Positions 10,791 to 24,170 of a stretch of 64,000 nt of DNA are shown here, piece after piece (positions within the stretch are counted from its first letter, which is position 1; every line of letters begins with the position of its first letter). The stretch lies in assembly GCF_030936135.1 (NCBI RefSeq), contig NC_082616.1, forward strand, positions 12,211,001 to 12,275,000. Reading direction: 5' to 3'. The stretch comes from Gavia stellata. Lineage: Eukaryota > Chordata > Aves > Gaviiformes > Gaviidae. Below the pieces are notes generated by a model that saw only the letters and a program-made list of their open reading frames with translations, was not told the DNA's origin and made no database searches. A program made the translations under genes and the position numbers.

Positions 10791-13700
10791 AACTCTGTAT
10801 TCATATACCAGTATCACCTCTGCATTCGCTGTCTTCAGAAAACTGTACCAGGTGGATCTGGAGGGCTTCAGCCAGCAAGATGCAGCCTAAAGGCCCCAAT
10901 TTTTGTTGATACAAGATATCTTTGAATCAGATAGATCTGTCATCTCACAGCTGAGCTGCAACTGGAGACAAGAAGAATTTGCTGTCAGGCTCTGAGAATG
11001 CTCTTCCTGCTCATAAACCTGCAGATAAACAGGTTCTCACATTGCTTCTTGCTTCAGAGAAACAATTTTGTGGCAAATTACAGCGGTGCCGCAAAGAAGG
11101 CAACAGGAACTCTTGGCAACAAATTGCTGTTTCATGCAGTGGCTGCTCATGAAGCATGTCATGTTTACCAGCGCTAAATTGGGAACGAAGCCTGCCTTTT
11201 AAATACGTGATTCACATAAACGCTGAACAGCAATACCTTTCTAGCCTCTGCCTTTGTTTTAAACAATTTATCAATTTACCTGTTGAGTCTAACTCCAGAG
11301 GTTCTGTAATTTGCAGTATCTCCTCTGATAGTACCAAAGCTCTCACTACAGCACTGGGCATAATTATCTACCAGGTATCAAACAGAAGAGAGACATGAAA
11401 ACTTCTTTAGACTACTTGAATAACACTGGCTTTATGTTTCCTGTAGGGGTAATTAGAAAACAGACTAATATAAATGGAAGCGTACGACACGTTTGGTCTA
11501 GCTGCAATACTTCACTGGTGTGAAAACCTGACTCGGGTTTCTTTGTGTGCAGAATCAGCCCAATGCAGTTTTCTTATCTAGCCTTCATCTTTTATTCCAT
11601 CTTTGTATGCTCCTTTCAGCTGTCCTGCGTGGAGAAGGGCCATGCCGAGATCTGTCCTTGTCACCGCTAACAAAAAATGCCGATGGAACATCGTGATCTG
11701 TGCACAGTCTGCACCGAGCTTCAGTTTCTGCGCAAGTGGAATGTTTAAGCTCATTAAAAACACAGTTAATCCCCTTTTAACCATCAATATTTGTTCCCAG
11801 CACGATCATTAAACACAGAAAAGGAGGGGGGAAGTTTTGCGCTGGAAGTTAACAAATTGGTTATTTTTGGACTCCTCCCAGAGAGTTTTGCTTTTCCCCT
11901 AAGCCCTCCTTGCCTTCTCCAGTCCCCAAGGCTCCACATTTGGATGGGAAATAATTCATTATTTTGCTCATAGAACAACAGCAAAGAGGAGTAAAGGAAA
12001 TAAATGAGAACATTGTTCTGGTTGACGCGGCAGTGGGTCCGGCTCTCCTGGGATGGTAGGAAGAGGCAGACTCGGTCCTTTGCTGCAGGGACATCTCACT
12101 TCTGCAGGAGCTCGCAGTGTAGGTCGGACCGTTTGCTCTTGCAGATATTAATTATGATAAAAACTGGAGCAATACCGAGATTACCATCTTTCCTGAATTG
12201 CAAGAAAAGCTTAAAAACACAGCTGGGGAAGGGGGCTTGGGCATGCCAAAAGGCCCACCTGTGTGGGAGATGGGGAGTTTAGTGCCATGGGTGCAGGCTG
12301 CTCCCCACCTTGGTCCCAGGACAGGTCTTGAGCATGATTAAATTGCTTAGTACGGGCATAGCCTGAGAGGGGCTCTGACGGCACAAGTGGGAAGACTGCA
12401 ACGGGCATTTCCTCAGCCTCTCGTGGGCAGGGTACCCAAATTTCACTCAGGGTTGTGCCAGCCTCAGGGTTAAAAGAGCAGGTTGGGGAGGGGACCTCTG
12501 GCCCTTTGCCTTTCCGAGCTCTGCTTTCGTTTTACCTCTTTTCCCATTGTTTTTACCCCTGCTCGCCATGCGTCCATGGGGTCACGCTGCCTGAGCATAT
12601 GAATAATTAATAAAAAGGAGGATTGATCTGTCTAAGGAGATTAACAATGGGTCAGCAAAACGCAGCATAGTCTGTGCAGGAGTTAACGGACTGAACCAGC
12701 AGAACGACAGCTTGGACTGAAGACTGGTTTTTACATCTGTTTTTGTCAAGAGAGGGCTTGCTTTGTAAATGGTGAAAGTCAAAATTAATCCAGGCCAGGG
12801 GCTTTATTAACTTCAGCTGAAGGAGGAGGAGAAGGGTCACAGTTTTTCCACCAAGGTCACAATAATTTACTAACTTTGTGCTTATTTCAGATAGTTACAT
12901 AGTACTAAGTCTCAGGGACCATTTTCATTGCTGGAAGCAGGACCAAGCATAAGCTTGGCTGAGACCTGCTGCTCTCCACTGCAGAACAATAGCCACCTTG
13001 CTCTTCAAACGTACAAAATAAATATACAGACATTCCAGACAAATAACTGATATTTTTTAAAAGAATGTTTCCCCAACTACCATTAAAAAAATTAATATTC
13101 CTAAATAGCGATAGGGCTAGTAAGAGGCTGTACACCCTTTGGTATAGCAGCGGCAACTTTTATTCAGGCCATGAGCTCTTATTTAAAAGCATCTGCTTTT
13201 ACTTCAGGATATTTAATGATTGTAGAGCACCAGAAACACACAAATTCAAGAGCTGTAGAAATGCCAGGGTGGAGAAAGGAAAAAGATACTCCTTCGGGCA
13301 GAGTTCGCGTTTACAAAGTTTCATTTCACCTTAATTAAAATCCCAGAACATCATGCACTGATGGGCTTTTGCATTCTTATTTCATTACTCTTTATACGAT
13401 TATAAACTAGTATTACAGAGAAATAAGAAAACAATGTTGTTGCAAACATGCTCTCACAGGAACTTTACTGCAAGCCTAAACCTTTTGTACTTGAAGGAGA
13501 AATTGTGCCATGCGTACGTGGCACGGCTCAGCTTCCCCTGGTTGCAAGTGGGACTGATCCTGTCTGTCCGAGGCCAGGCTTTGTCCACGGATGTGCCCTT
13601 CTGAAGCGGCTGCCTAAACAAGGCAGCACCCGAATATTCACAGATGCTTTGGGAAAGCCGCAGGGTTGAGCAGGAACTTAAGGCAGCTTGCATATGCTGA

Positions 13701-16700
13701 GCTTTGCAAGGGGAGCGTCTAACAGCAGGATGGAGACCAGCCTAGGTAGCTGGGCACGGGGCTGGAGAAGGCTCCGAGCGAAGCCGAGTTGACTGGGATA
13801 GGCACAGACAAAACAAACTGTAGGGCCTAAAGGTACAGATCTGGCCTCTCCTCCACTGAGGACCATCCTTCCATCTCCCTCACCCCAGATAAAATGCACT
13901 CGTAGGGAAAAAGCAATTTCTGAGCATGAACATAAGCAAAGCAACCCTGTTTTGTGCGCATAGACTTGCTGAGCAACTGGCAGCGACACTGCCGGTGTGG
14001 CTTGCTTTCTTAATCCACGTATCAATACAGAACAATGTAAATTCAGTCAGTCCCTAGATTGCGCTGGCTGGAGACTGTAAACAAACCGAGGGGAGACAAT
14101 GTCAGACAAGGGTGCCAGTGATGTTGCAACACGCCAGAGACAGCATTGCAGGCGCAGAGTTTTGCAGGGAAAATGTTGAAATGCATACAGGAACAGCTTT
14201 ACTTGAATTCTTCCATGACAAGGACCATTAGGTACAATCAGCTGGATGCTGCTGATGCAATTGGGAAGGGAAACCCAGTGAGAAATGGGGCTGAGCCCAG
14301 GCAGGCTGGGAAAGAAGGACCGCTGAGCAATTACAGAAATCACAGCCACGACCAGGCAGCTCCCTATCCATACCTAACACCCATTACTTTATTAGCCTGC
14401 TCTGCTTAATTGGAAAATGAATCATTACACACTGCATGGCTGGAGCGGTCTGGAGTATTATTACTGCTCTCTCCACCTTACACCAAAAAAAAACAGGGGC
14501 TGCACAAACCAGCAACACTTCCAAGTCACCACGCTGGCTTAAACACACCCCGGCCCTCCTGCAGTCACAGCTTGGAAACTCCTGCCTTTTCACAAGTTTG
14601 AAAAAAACAAACTGCAGATAAATCACAGCAACGAGCAATACTGGCTTATATCGGGCTGAGGTTTCTGTTCTGCTTTTATTTTGAGAATGTGCAGTGCACC
14701 TCAGAGCTGTGGTTTGCTTCATTTCTCTATTATTACTCTCAAAATAATCAAACTTAAACTCCTGGCCAGAAGCTCTGAAATAAAGCAAAGGCCAGGGCTC
14801 TCATTCATCATCCCGGGCCAGGTCGATCTCCCTCCTTCGGTCACCCTCCTCACTCAGCCAACACACTGTTTATATAAACTCATGCAGCAAAACAAACATA
14901 GTCAAGAGTTATAACGAGCTGCAGCCCCCCATGCCATGCCACCCAAGCCAGGCCCCCCAAATGCATCTAAAACCTCAGCTAGATTTGGTTTATTTCTAAG
15001 TGCCCTCAGAAATGGGGCAAATACAGGGGGTTTTGGTTAAGTACAACTAGGTGTGCATCATCTTTAGAACACCTCCTCTCCACCTTCACACTTGAGCCAC
15101 GTCAGCAATAAAGCGTTCTGACATTAATAGTAGGCTCTAAGCAGTCATGTCACTTTATAAAAATGTATTTTTAATCACGGCACGGTCCCGGAGAGTACAA
15201 TTATCTCATGGTTTGAAAGCTGTAAAAATTATGTTAAGAATCTGTATAAATCAGATTGAATTATAGTTCCTGTAGAAGCTGGACAATATAATGAAACCAC
15301 TGGAGGGGAAAAGCATGTTTTGTACCGGCTTGCAGAACAACGCAGGCCTGACAAAGGACGTTATTTACATCAAAACTTTCTTTTTTTTTTAAAATGAATC
15401 ACACTGGCAGAGGGGCCAGGTCCCCACCAGTCTGAAAGGTGACAAAAAAGGCAGGTGACACACTGTGTACCCATTTTCACAGCTCAGTAATTGTCAGAGC
15501 ACTCAACTTCAGAGAAACACATGGGGTCATGAGGATTTCCAGCAGCTGGAGACCTGGCCCCACGTACCTGCAATCTCAGTAGCAGGTCAAGGTGGGAACA
15601 GGGACATGCCAGACACTGCCGTGGCCTCCACGAACAACAAACCTCTCTTGGAGCTGTGCTGCTCCTATCCCAGGAGGCTCTCCAAGCATGTTAAGCAGCA
15701 TGTTTCTATATAGAGGAAGAAAATTTTTCACCTGTCACACTGAAATATAACGAAGATTAATTAGGTCATGGTTGCAAAGCACTCATCAGCACCAGGTGCC
15801 TACTGCTAGTGTAATTATATTTATTATGGATGTGCCAGAGCATCCCAACTGCTCTTACACAGGACCTGCCGACAGATTTACAGACCACTGTTGATGGCAG
15901 CAGAGCATCCCAAAAATCGCTCTTTCAGCCTGCAGAGGTTTTGCAAGGGGAGCTGCTCCTGGGTGAGCACCCCATCCCGAGCCACAGTGAGCACTGCCGA
16001 CGCACAGCCGAGGGGGACAAGCCTCTCAAAGCCACGACGGGTGAGGAGGGAGCGGAGACTTAGTCATCTCCCCCCACCAGCAGCTGAGCTGCAAAAGCAC
16101 GGCAGCATGGCAAGGGCTTTCCGCACCTCTGAATCAATTACAGGCTGTCACCACTCGCAATAACGCATTACAGAGTCGTATCGTTTCAAAGACAGATCCC
16201 AGATGACTTGCGTGCTACCAAAAGACAAGGGAGGTGACAGGAGTCCCGCGGGCGTGCTGCTCAGTTGCTTGGCTGTCTGCTCTCCACCCGCCCCGCGACT
16301 GACTAATGCTGGCGACCACGGAGACATTGCACTTGAAGATAAAATAATGATCACGAGGTTTCCAAACTCGCCATCGCTGTTGCTGTGGGGCGATTTTCAG
16401 CTCTGATGAAGGGGAGTGCCTTGGCCGAGCCCTTGTGTGGTCTCAGGCTGCTGCGGGCTTCCCAGGAGAAGCCGTGGGTTCCCACGGGTGGCAGCCTGGA
16501 AAGAGCGAACAGTCCCCACCACGGCCTCTCCCGACAGCTCGGGGAAGCCCTGCAAGCTGCAGCCCCGCTGCTCTATGCGGGCAGAGCCTCTTTTTTGGTA
16601 TTTTACCATTCCTGGCCACTCTGCAGCAGATCGAGATCACTGCTGGTGGAAAGCAGAAGAAACAACTAGTGTTCTTTGTTGGAGCCGGCAATTCTGCTAA

Positions 16701-17937
16701 AGGCTTTCCCTTTCCGAAGCCCACCGCTGTTTTACCAGGGGGCTCAGCTCCGAGGTCAGCTGTCTGTCCCCAGTTTTGGGGGACCCTGGCGAGGAGGCAG
16801 CAGGGCGAGGGCATTGTGCAAGACAGCCGGGGCAGGAGGAAGGGCAGGGCGTGCTTGCCGTGCGTGCCAGCCTTCCTGCACCACCCCGGGCAGGTCTGGC
16901 TGCATCCCCACTCCTGCACAGGATGCTTTCCTCATCAAAGGTTGTCCTGAACATTCCGCATTTCCTCTCTCTCCTCGGGAGACATATCCAACCTGCTCCC
17001 CACCCCAGGCTTAGACTGCAAGCGAAGCACAGCTTGCTGCGCTGACCCCACAGCAACGCCGCTCCCTGCTTTTCTGATCACATTGGTGGGTAAATAAACA
17101 TGTCTCCTCGGCATGCACGACTAGCCAAAATCTCTGCTGCTGCAGCCCTGTGTTCCCCGGGAGGTGTTTGTGAGCGCAGGGACGGTGCCAGTCTGGTCAC
17201 GGTCATGGGGCTGCCGCAGAGCTGTGGGGCTGGAGGTGGGACTGCTTGGGGGGCATCTGAGCTGAGCCCAGGCTTGCTTTGGGTGGGTGAAGAACATCCC
17301 AAAATACAATGGGTCTGTATTTTTAAGCCCATGAAGACATGAAAAACTCATCTTTAAAAAAAAATAAAGAACAACAGGCTATATCCTTAAAGTGTCAGAA
17401 AAATCTGGCAGAAACCTAAATGCCTTAGCAAGGCTCAGAAGCCAAAAGGAAGTGAAAAAGATCCAAGACTACTTTTTAAGTGAATCTCATGAGTTATTGC
17501 AGCTCAGCCAGAGACCTCCGAGGGCACAGCTTGCCACAGCACGTTGAAAGGCCGAGAAGCAGAGGTCCTCCTCAGCACATGCTGGTGGCACAGTAAAGCA
17601 AAGGAAAATCAGAGACCACTGAAAGCCACCAGAAGTGACTGACCCCCCTGATTCTTTCTGCATTATTCACAGCCCTGGAGGGCTGACTATCTCTAGGCTT
17701 CAACCACGTACTGCCAGCAACGATTATACATCAGCTTCCTTATAGACCAAAATACTCTCCCTGAATCACCTGGTTTCTTGCTGGAAATTGTCACCGTGGT
17801 GGCACACACTGCCCAAACACACATGGGGTTGAGGTGCTGCATTTGGAGCATACCAGATACTTTTCCTACTTCGTTAGAGACTTTACAGTCTCAGGCAAAT
17901 CACTTAAAGCTCTCTCAACATCAGCCTTTCGCTTTTA

Positions 17938-17982
17938 AGTCCATCTGGCCTGGATGGACTCCTTGGCTTCGGGGCCAAGGAG
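17938..17982 (+). other. Two adjacent perfect stem-loops
   Basis: Stem 1 pairs AGTCCATC (17938-17945) with GATGGACT (17953-17960) around a 7-nt loop. Stem 2 pairs CTCCTTGGC (17959-17967) with GCCAAGGAG (17974-17982) around TTCGGG, so a C(UUCG)G tetraloop sequence is present. The two stems share two bases. Function unknown. Confidence 0.45.
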
Positions 17983-19118
17983 CAGACCGGCTGCCTCCGA
18001 ACACAGCGGACCTTTCCTTGCCCCATGCTGCCAGGAGACGCAGCGGATGTGCAACATGACATTTAAAACTTCCCAAGGGAACCGCACGCTCACCAGCAGA
18101 GGTTACGGAAAAGTTTATGAGTGGATCCGTGTGAGTGTGACTCCGCAAATAGCACTTTCCTCTCCAGAGCAAGAGGTTGGGAGTTCAAGACACACACCTA
18201 GAACCGAGATATGAGCAAACAGCCATTTATAAGCCCAGAAATTTCACGTCGGTAAATGCCAAACATTGGGCTGTGCAAATATTTCCGGCCTTTCTCCAGT
18301 GCTAACCAGCCCGTGAGACCCGTCAGCAGCAGGATAAGGTGCACAAAGTCACACCATCCCGTCACTGCGGGTTGAGCCGTGAGGATCAGGGTGGGTATTT
18401 TGTTCCTCTGGAAAGTGTTAGTGTATGGGAAGGAACATCCCATCTTTGCTTCTGCACCGAACAAAGCAGTAACCTCACCCTTTTATTTAAAGGATAGGGT
18501 GCAGCACCTGCACCACGACATTAAGCAGCTGGGTCTCTAACTCGCTGGCAAGGACAAAGCAAAGGAAGATGGCTTGGCACGCTCCGCTCCCCTCCTCTGA
18601 GCTTTCTAAATGGGGCTGAAAAAGTCACTTGGGTTATTTTGCTGGGAAACGCAAACCGGAAAGATAAACTCAAGAGGCTGGAAGATCTCCACGCCTTGCT
18701 GCAAGCCTCCCTTACAGCACCCTTGGAAAGAGCCAAGTGACTGCTTGCCCCTGAAACACTTCTGGTGTGCATCAGGGATGCGCTTTCCTCAGCTGGTGCA
18801 TCCCCCCAAAGCATCACGCTCATCAAGGGCTGCTGTTTCAGCCACAGCAGCTTGGGGGGGTCATGCAAGCAGGAGCCCCCTCCCAGAGGACCCTTCTTCC
18901 CTCTGGCAGCAGCACAAACATGCCGCTTCCAGAGACAAGCCTGGGAATTCCCTTTTCCTTGGCACCTTGGGGCAGCAGCCTGCAGCCCGCCTGTTTGTTC
19001 TGGCAGGGCTGTGCTAGCTGGGGTGGAGTTTCCACCTCTGAACCGCTGGTAAAGCAGTTGGGCCCCCGCTGCAACCCCAGGTGCATTGCAGGCACCTCGT
19101 GTCCCCAGGTGCTTCTGG

Positions 19119-19164
19119 GGCTGTGTTTTTAGGGGAACATTCTGCCTGCCCCAAAAACACAGCC
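19119..19164 (+). other. 46-nt stem-loop, 16 bp with one bulge
   Basis: GGCTGTGTTTTT (19119-19130) is perfectly complementary to AAAAACACAGCC (19153-19164). After a single bulged A (19131), GGGG (19132-19135) pairs with CCCC (19149-19152), leaving a 13-nt loop. Too short for a classical pre-miRNA. It could be a remnant of an inverted duplication. Confidence 0.45.
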
Positions 19165-20141
19165 AAGGTGCAGAGACACACGTGCCCAGGGACTAATGTG
19201 ACATAGACATGAAATCTGCTCGCCTTCCAAACGGGCTGCCCACCCAGAGCCCGACAGCTACGCACAACAGTTCTGCTTATCTAGGTTTTGTACAAATACA
19301 GAAAGATCATCTCAGCTGGACGGTCGTGGGCTGGCGGGCTTTATGCTTGGAAATAGCTGATGCATTGGCTGTGCTGAGACACCCACCCTCCCACCGGAGC
19401 AGCTCTGGCAGACAAGAGATACCGTCCCGGGGGTTCCCATCCATGACACACGGGGACTTACACACCACAAATGCTATGCTTAACCCATTAGTAAGCTGAA
19501 AGTCAGCCAGGCTGGGATGACGAAGGCAGCACGCAAGCTGTGACGGAGCAAAGCAACCACGCTGCCTCAAAGGCCCTCATAGGGGACCCGTGTTTGCTGA
19601 TTTTCTGTAATCCTTTCAAGCTGTCCCGAATTTAAAATGTTTGCAGGAGTTGGAGTTTGTATGTTCACACCATTTCCCTGAAGGAAAGAGCTGGCTCCCT
19701 CTAATCCCCTCCACGCTACTTGAAGATGGAAAAGCTTTCCCTGAAAAGCACCTCTGGCTGCTCCGAGCCTGCCCTGCCACCGCGGTGCCTCTGCAAACCC
19801 ACCTGGCCGGAGCAGGCGGAAAGGGGGTGGCCAACAGATCCCACCCGTGTCCAGCATCGGAGGCTGGTGCAGCTCCTCTGACATTCCTCCCAGAGATGAT
19901 TGGGATACTTGAAAGGAATACTGGAGCACACCCTCATCTCATGATTTTTCCATCCCCTTTGCCAGTTTTAAAGCCATTTTCGCAGATATCCAAAAATAAC
20001 TTCATTTTTCTAGCGTGATGTTGGGACCTTGTGTCAGTGAAAGGGATAGCAAGAGCCATGAGAACAGCCCAAAACAGAGCAGGTCCCTCCTGTTGCTTGC
20101 TGCCTGCTGCTCCCTGTGTTTCTGGGGGGCTGCTGCAGGCG

Positions 20142-20449
20142 GCATAATCCATCTTTTCCTTAGATTGGGGCATAATCCATCTTTTCCTTAGATTGGGGCA
20201 TAATCCATCTTTTCCTTAGATTGGGGCATAATCCATCTTTTCCTTAGATTGGGGCATAATCCATCTTTTCCTTAGATTGGGGCATAATCCATCTTTTCCT
20301 TAGATTGGGGCATAATCCATCTTTTCCTTAGATTGGGGCATAATCCATCTTTTCCTTAGATTGGGGCATAATCCATCTTTTCCTTAGATTGGGGCATAAT
20401 CCATCTTTTCCTTAGATTGGGGCATAATCCATCTTTTCCTTAGATTGGG
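20142..20449 (+). repeat. Perfect 28-bp minisatellite, 11 copies
   Basis: Eleven head-to-tail copies of a 28-bp unit (begins GCATAATCCATC, ends CTTAGATTGGG), 308 bp in all. No difference between copies is seen, and the edges are sharp. Each unit carries TAATCC on + (OTX/PITX/CRX-type core) and ATTGG (inverted CCAAT box), so both occur eleven times at 28-bp spacing. There is no spacer variation, so this is not a CRISPR. Likely length-variable between individuals. Confidence 0.98.
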
Positions 20450-22326
20450 CTAATGAGGATAAGCAACGAGGAGAAAGAATGCAGTTGGCTTTCTAATAAT
20501 AATATTTTACTTGCAGACATCAAGATGCTTCCAATTTCCTGCCTAGGTATTAATACCCCGAGCCGAATTTGGGGGTATTTTTTCACCTCTCTAAAGGCAC
20601 AAGCATGCACCAGGAAGGGGTGCGTTGGCCTCTGGCTCCTTGCAAGGGTTTCTCTGCCGGTTCCCAGTGCAGCGCACACCCTGCACACTGGTCTGTGCCC
20701 ATGTCCTTGGCCAGCGAGCCAAGGGAAGAAGCAGATGCTGACAGAGGGGTGGAGGCAGGGGAAAGGAGGATGAGGAGGTGCAGAGGGGTCCAGCCTGTGA
20801 CAAGGCGCAGGAGAGGAGTCTTCCCATAAGAGGTGCAACAAGAGGCACCCCTCACCCTTGCTACCAGCCCTCAGCATCTGGGTTGTTACTGATTTATGCC
20901 TGAGGCACACTTTCCACCTGACATAAACACACATTTGGCCTTAAACACATAACAAGTCCCCTAAATGCTCGTCCCCTGTGTGCCATAAGGCACCCCACAG
21001 CAGTGACCCCCTGGTCCTGGGGTGTCTGTAGAGCCACCCCCATTGACTCATCCCGATGGGTTTCCCAGGTGGACAGCACAGCTGCCCAGGGACAGCCCTG
21101 GGAGGGTCTGAACAGCATGTCCCTTCCTCCCAGCTCATAATTTGGGCCCCTCCCTTCATCTTGAGCTGCTTTGTGCAGACCAGCTTTTATCACAGAGCCT
21201 GAGGTGGTACAGCTCCATTTGCCATCTCCTTAACCAAACCAGATCTGCCCCGGGTGGGTTTGGGGCTGAAGTTAGCACAGTATGAGAAGATGGGAGCTCC
21301 TTGGCAGGCAAACCACCCATGACCCCATCCGGCTCTGCTGATGTAAAGCAAGAGCTCATTGCCATGGCAACAGAGCAAGGACCACAACATGTATTTTTCC
21401 AGCACGATCTCAGCAGCTCCCGATTCATACCAGAGAGCCTGTTCCCACAGGGCTGCGGGACTGGGGGGGGTTTGCTCTCTCCCCTTTGGCACTGAGAGCC
21501 ACGGGGGTTGCTCATGTGCAGCCAGTTCAGCCGTGGGGCACAAAGAGGGTTGCACAGGCCCCGAGAGTCCTGGATAAGCGAAGAATATCCCAGCCAGCCT
21601 ACAAGGGAGGGGTAGCTCAACCCAGTGCAAGAATAGAGAAAAAAGCACCTTTCAGGGATGCTTTCCACCTAGTTTCCATGGAAAATACTCATGGGGTTGG
21701 GATCCCGCAGAGCCCTGAATGAAGCAGTGGGGTTAGGAGGATGGAGAAGCAATGGCAAAGGGATGGCACAGCAGCAGCATGGTCTTTCTGCTCGCTGAAG
21801 GGCTGAGCTTGCAGGCTGGCCACGCAACCAAAGCTGCACACAGCACGTGCATGAGATCGCCACGAACAACTTGCAACTTGAATTTGGAAATAGCAAAGCT
21901 TCAGGGTGTCTTCCTTCCAAGTTTGTGGCCGTAATAAACGTAGGGGATGATTTACACAAAGAAAGCAGCTGTATGCCCTGTCAGCAAAATAGGAGCTTGC
22001 TTCATGCCAGCAACACAAGGCTCAGGCAGGATTCAGGCCGTTGCATAGCACCGGCTATCCCCAAATATCTGTGGGGTGCAGCAAGCGGCTGCAGCTGGAA
22101 CACCTGGAGACAGATGCTGGGGCTGATGCGCACAGATTGATCACACATAAATAAAACACTCATTCCTCTTTCCCCCCTTACTGGAGCCACGGCTGTTTCA
22201 CCCCGAGACAGATTGTCTGGGGACGTGGTAGATTCTCCACCTTTACAGTATTTTAATCAAGACCAAATGCCTTTTTAAAGCTAGGTGAGAGTTCAAACAC
22301 ACATTATTCTCACTCAGCGCCAAAAC

Positions 22327-22383
22327 TGCTGGGTGAAATTTATAGCCTGAGTTACACAGGAGGTCAGTCCTGAATGCTATGAA
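22327..22383 (+). mobile_element. CR1 LINE terminal fragment (old)
   Basis: GCTGGGTGAAATTTATAGCC followed by TGAGTTACACAGGAGGTCAG and later GCTATGA matches the last about 60 bp of old CR1 elements (CTGGGTGAAATTCTATGGCC, TGTGTTATACAGGAGGTCAG, CTATGA). It is a different copy from the one at 6945, with a deletion after GGTCAG. Short, so the call rests on this one block. Confidence 0.55.
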
Positions 22384-24145
22384 CTTTGAGACACACGTAC
22401 AAGCAAGATCATATCCGAGATTCAGTCTGCAGCGTTAACGATGCATCCAGCGATTTGTGGCTTTTGTACGTAAACGGGGGGGGGCTGCAGGAATCCGCTC
22501 TAACAAGCCAAGATGGGAATTTGCCGAGGATAAATAAAGGAGTACTGTGTTACATTAAAAACCTCTTTCTCAGAAGACATGCAGATTGTATCATGAAGGG
22601 GTTATAATTTCAGCAGGCGAAATTTATCATCGCCTAGAAGGGAATTTGTGGTTTGGATGGGGCTCTGTTACTGACTTCACTACTCAGGTAAAGTGGGATG
22701 TCACCAGGAGCAGTGTTACACCATCACCCCACGGCTTTGCTGTTCTTGATGCCATTCATTAATAGTAAAAACAATAAATAAAGCAAGCTTGAGAAAGAGG
22801 GCAGGGAAGAGCTCCAAAGGAAGAGGAGGAGGATGGCGCCAGCACTGCACATTCCTACAACCATGAGCTGAACCGCAGGATGCTGCCTTTCCACCCCTGC
22901 CCTTTAAAGAGTCAAGTAGATGTTGCCATTTTTAAATTCTGCCCATACAAAAATGCAATTAAAAGAAAAGCCTTGCCTAGCTGATAGTGACTCACCCACC
23001 CGCTATAACCACAGCGGTTCAGAGGGGCAGAGAGGGCGAGCTGCCAAGCTCCGCATTGGGCGCAGGGTCTGCTGCGCCAGCGGAAAGGGGAGCACCGACT
23101 CGCACCCACGCCCGGGTGCTGCAGTAACACCAGCAATATTATAACTCTCATTGCATCTATTTGGGAAAGTAACTTTGCCCCCATTTCTTTGCAAGATGGG
23201 AATCATAGTCTCTTTTTCCTGAACAGCCTAATTTACAACGCATGTGCGGCGCAACCTGCTTCCCCACTGGCACAAACCACCTCCCTAAGAATAATCTAGG
23301 AGTTATTATTTCTGCCGGCTGTAAGGAACCCCCAGCTCTGGCTGTCCTATCGGTGTGTTGCAATATCAATCGGCAGAGCTGCCTGACGAGGCTTTTCCAG
23401 CATTTCACGATAATGTTCTGAAAACCATGCCAAACCACCCAGAACGAGCTGTTTAAACAGGGAAATTCATCAGGAGGGGTTAAGGGGAAGCCCAGGCTGG
23501 GCACAGCACTTTCGCTTGGTCCCAAAGGGCAGCCTTAGGGGGAAAAAAGAGAATTAGAAGCTTTTACTTTGGGGAGGCTGACTCCCAGACCTCCTGTAGC
23601 TGAAGGTGTCCGGCTTGTCATGAAATCCCAAAAGGGCTCTGGGGACAGGCTGAGCTTTCAGGCACAGGTTCACCACATTTTGCCGCAGCTGAGGGCATGC
23701 ATTTTTCCTTAAATCCTTCTGCATGTCCAGTCTCTCATTCCCCAATCCTTTCCTTCCTGCAAAAACAAGGGGGGAGGGAATACTTCCCCAGTGAGGTCAG
23801 TGGAAAGGCTGCACTTGCCTCCAGCTGGGTTTGGATCAGGCCAGGGCATGCAGGTGTCCGGGAGGGACGAGGCACGGCAGCATGGCTGGGATTTTTCCTT
23901 TCGCACCCCCGAGGGCTCACAGCGGTTTGCAAATACCCCTGCAACAGTCCCATCCTCTGCCAGCCAGCACTTGCCCCGGACCAGGACCATCCCTTGTTCC
24001 TTCTCACCTTTCTCCTCCCACTGCTCCTTTTTGGATAACAATTGCAGGATCCAGATGCTTATCTGCAGGGCTCTTCCCACCTCACCCTGCACTTCCAGCG
24101 GGATGCTCACCTGCCCTCGGCCACGCCATCCTTCACTGAAATCTA

Positions 24146-24170
24146 TGTGGATGCTCAGAAAGCATCCACA
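24146..24170 (+). other. Perfect 10-bp stem, 5-nt loop
   Basis: TGTGGATGCT and AGCATCCACA are exact reverse complements separated by CAGAA. Outside the stem, CTA and TAG can pair further with a 2-nt bulge. No run of T follows, so it is not an obvious Pol III terminator. Function unknown. Confidence 0.4.

Larger units (their letters stand above)
10800..20141. other. Intergenic desert, no gene recognised
   Basis: All open frames here are short or overlap one another on opposite strands without codon or domain character. No tRNA, snRNA or splice-ordered exons recognised. Two strong stem-loops (17938-17982 and 19119-19164) are listed separately. The stretch 15,090-15,300 is AT-rich and rich in homeodomain-type TAAT cores, so it could be a conserved non-coding element, but I cannot show conservation. 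Confidence 0.55.

Noticed and set aside
20142-20449. CRISPR array
   Set aside because: The repeat units are directly adjacent with no variable spacers, and the genome is animal. It is a minisatellite.
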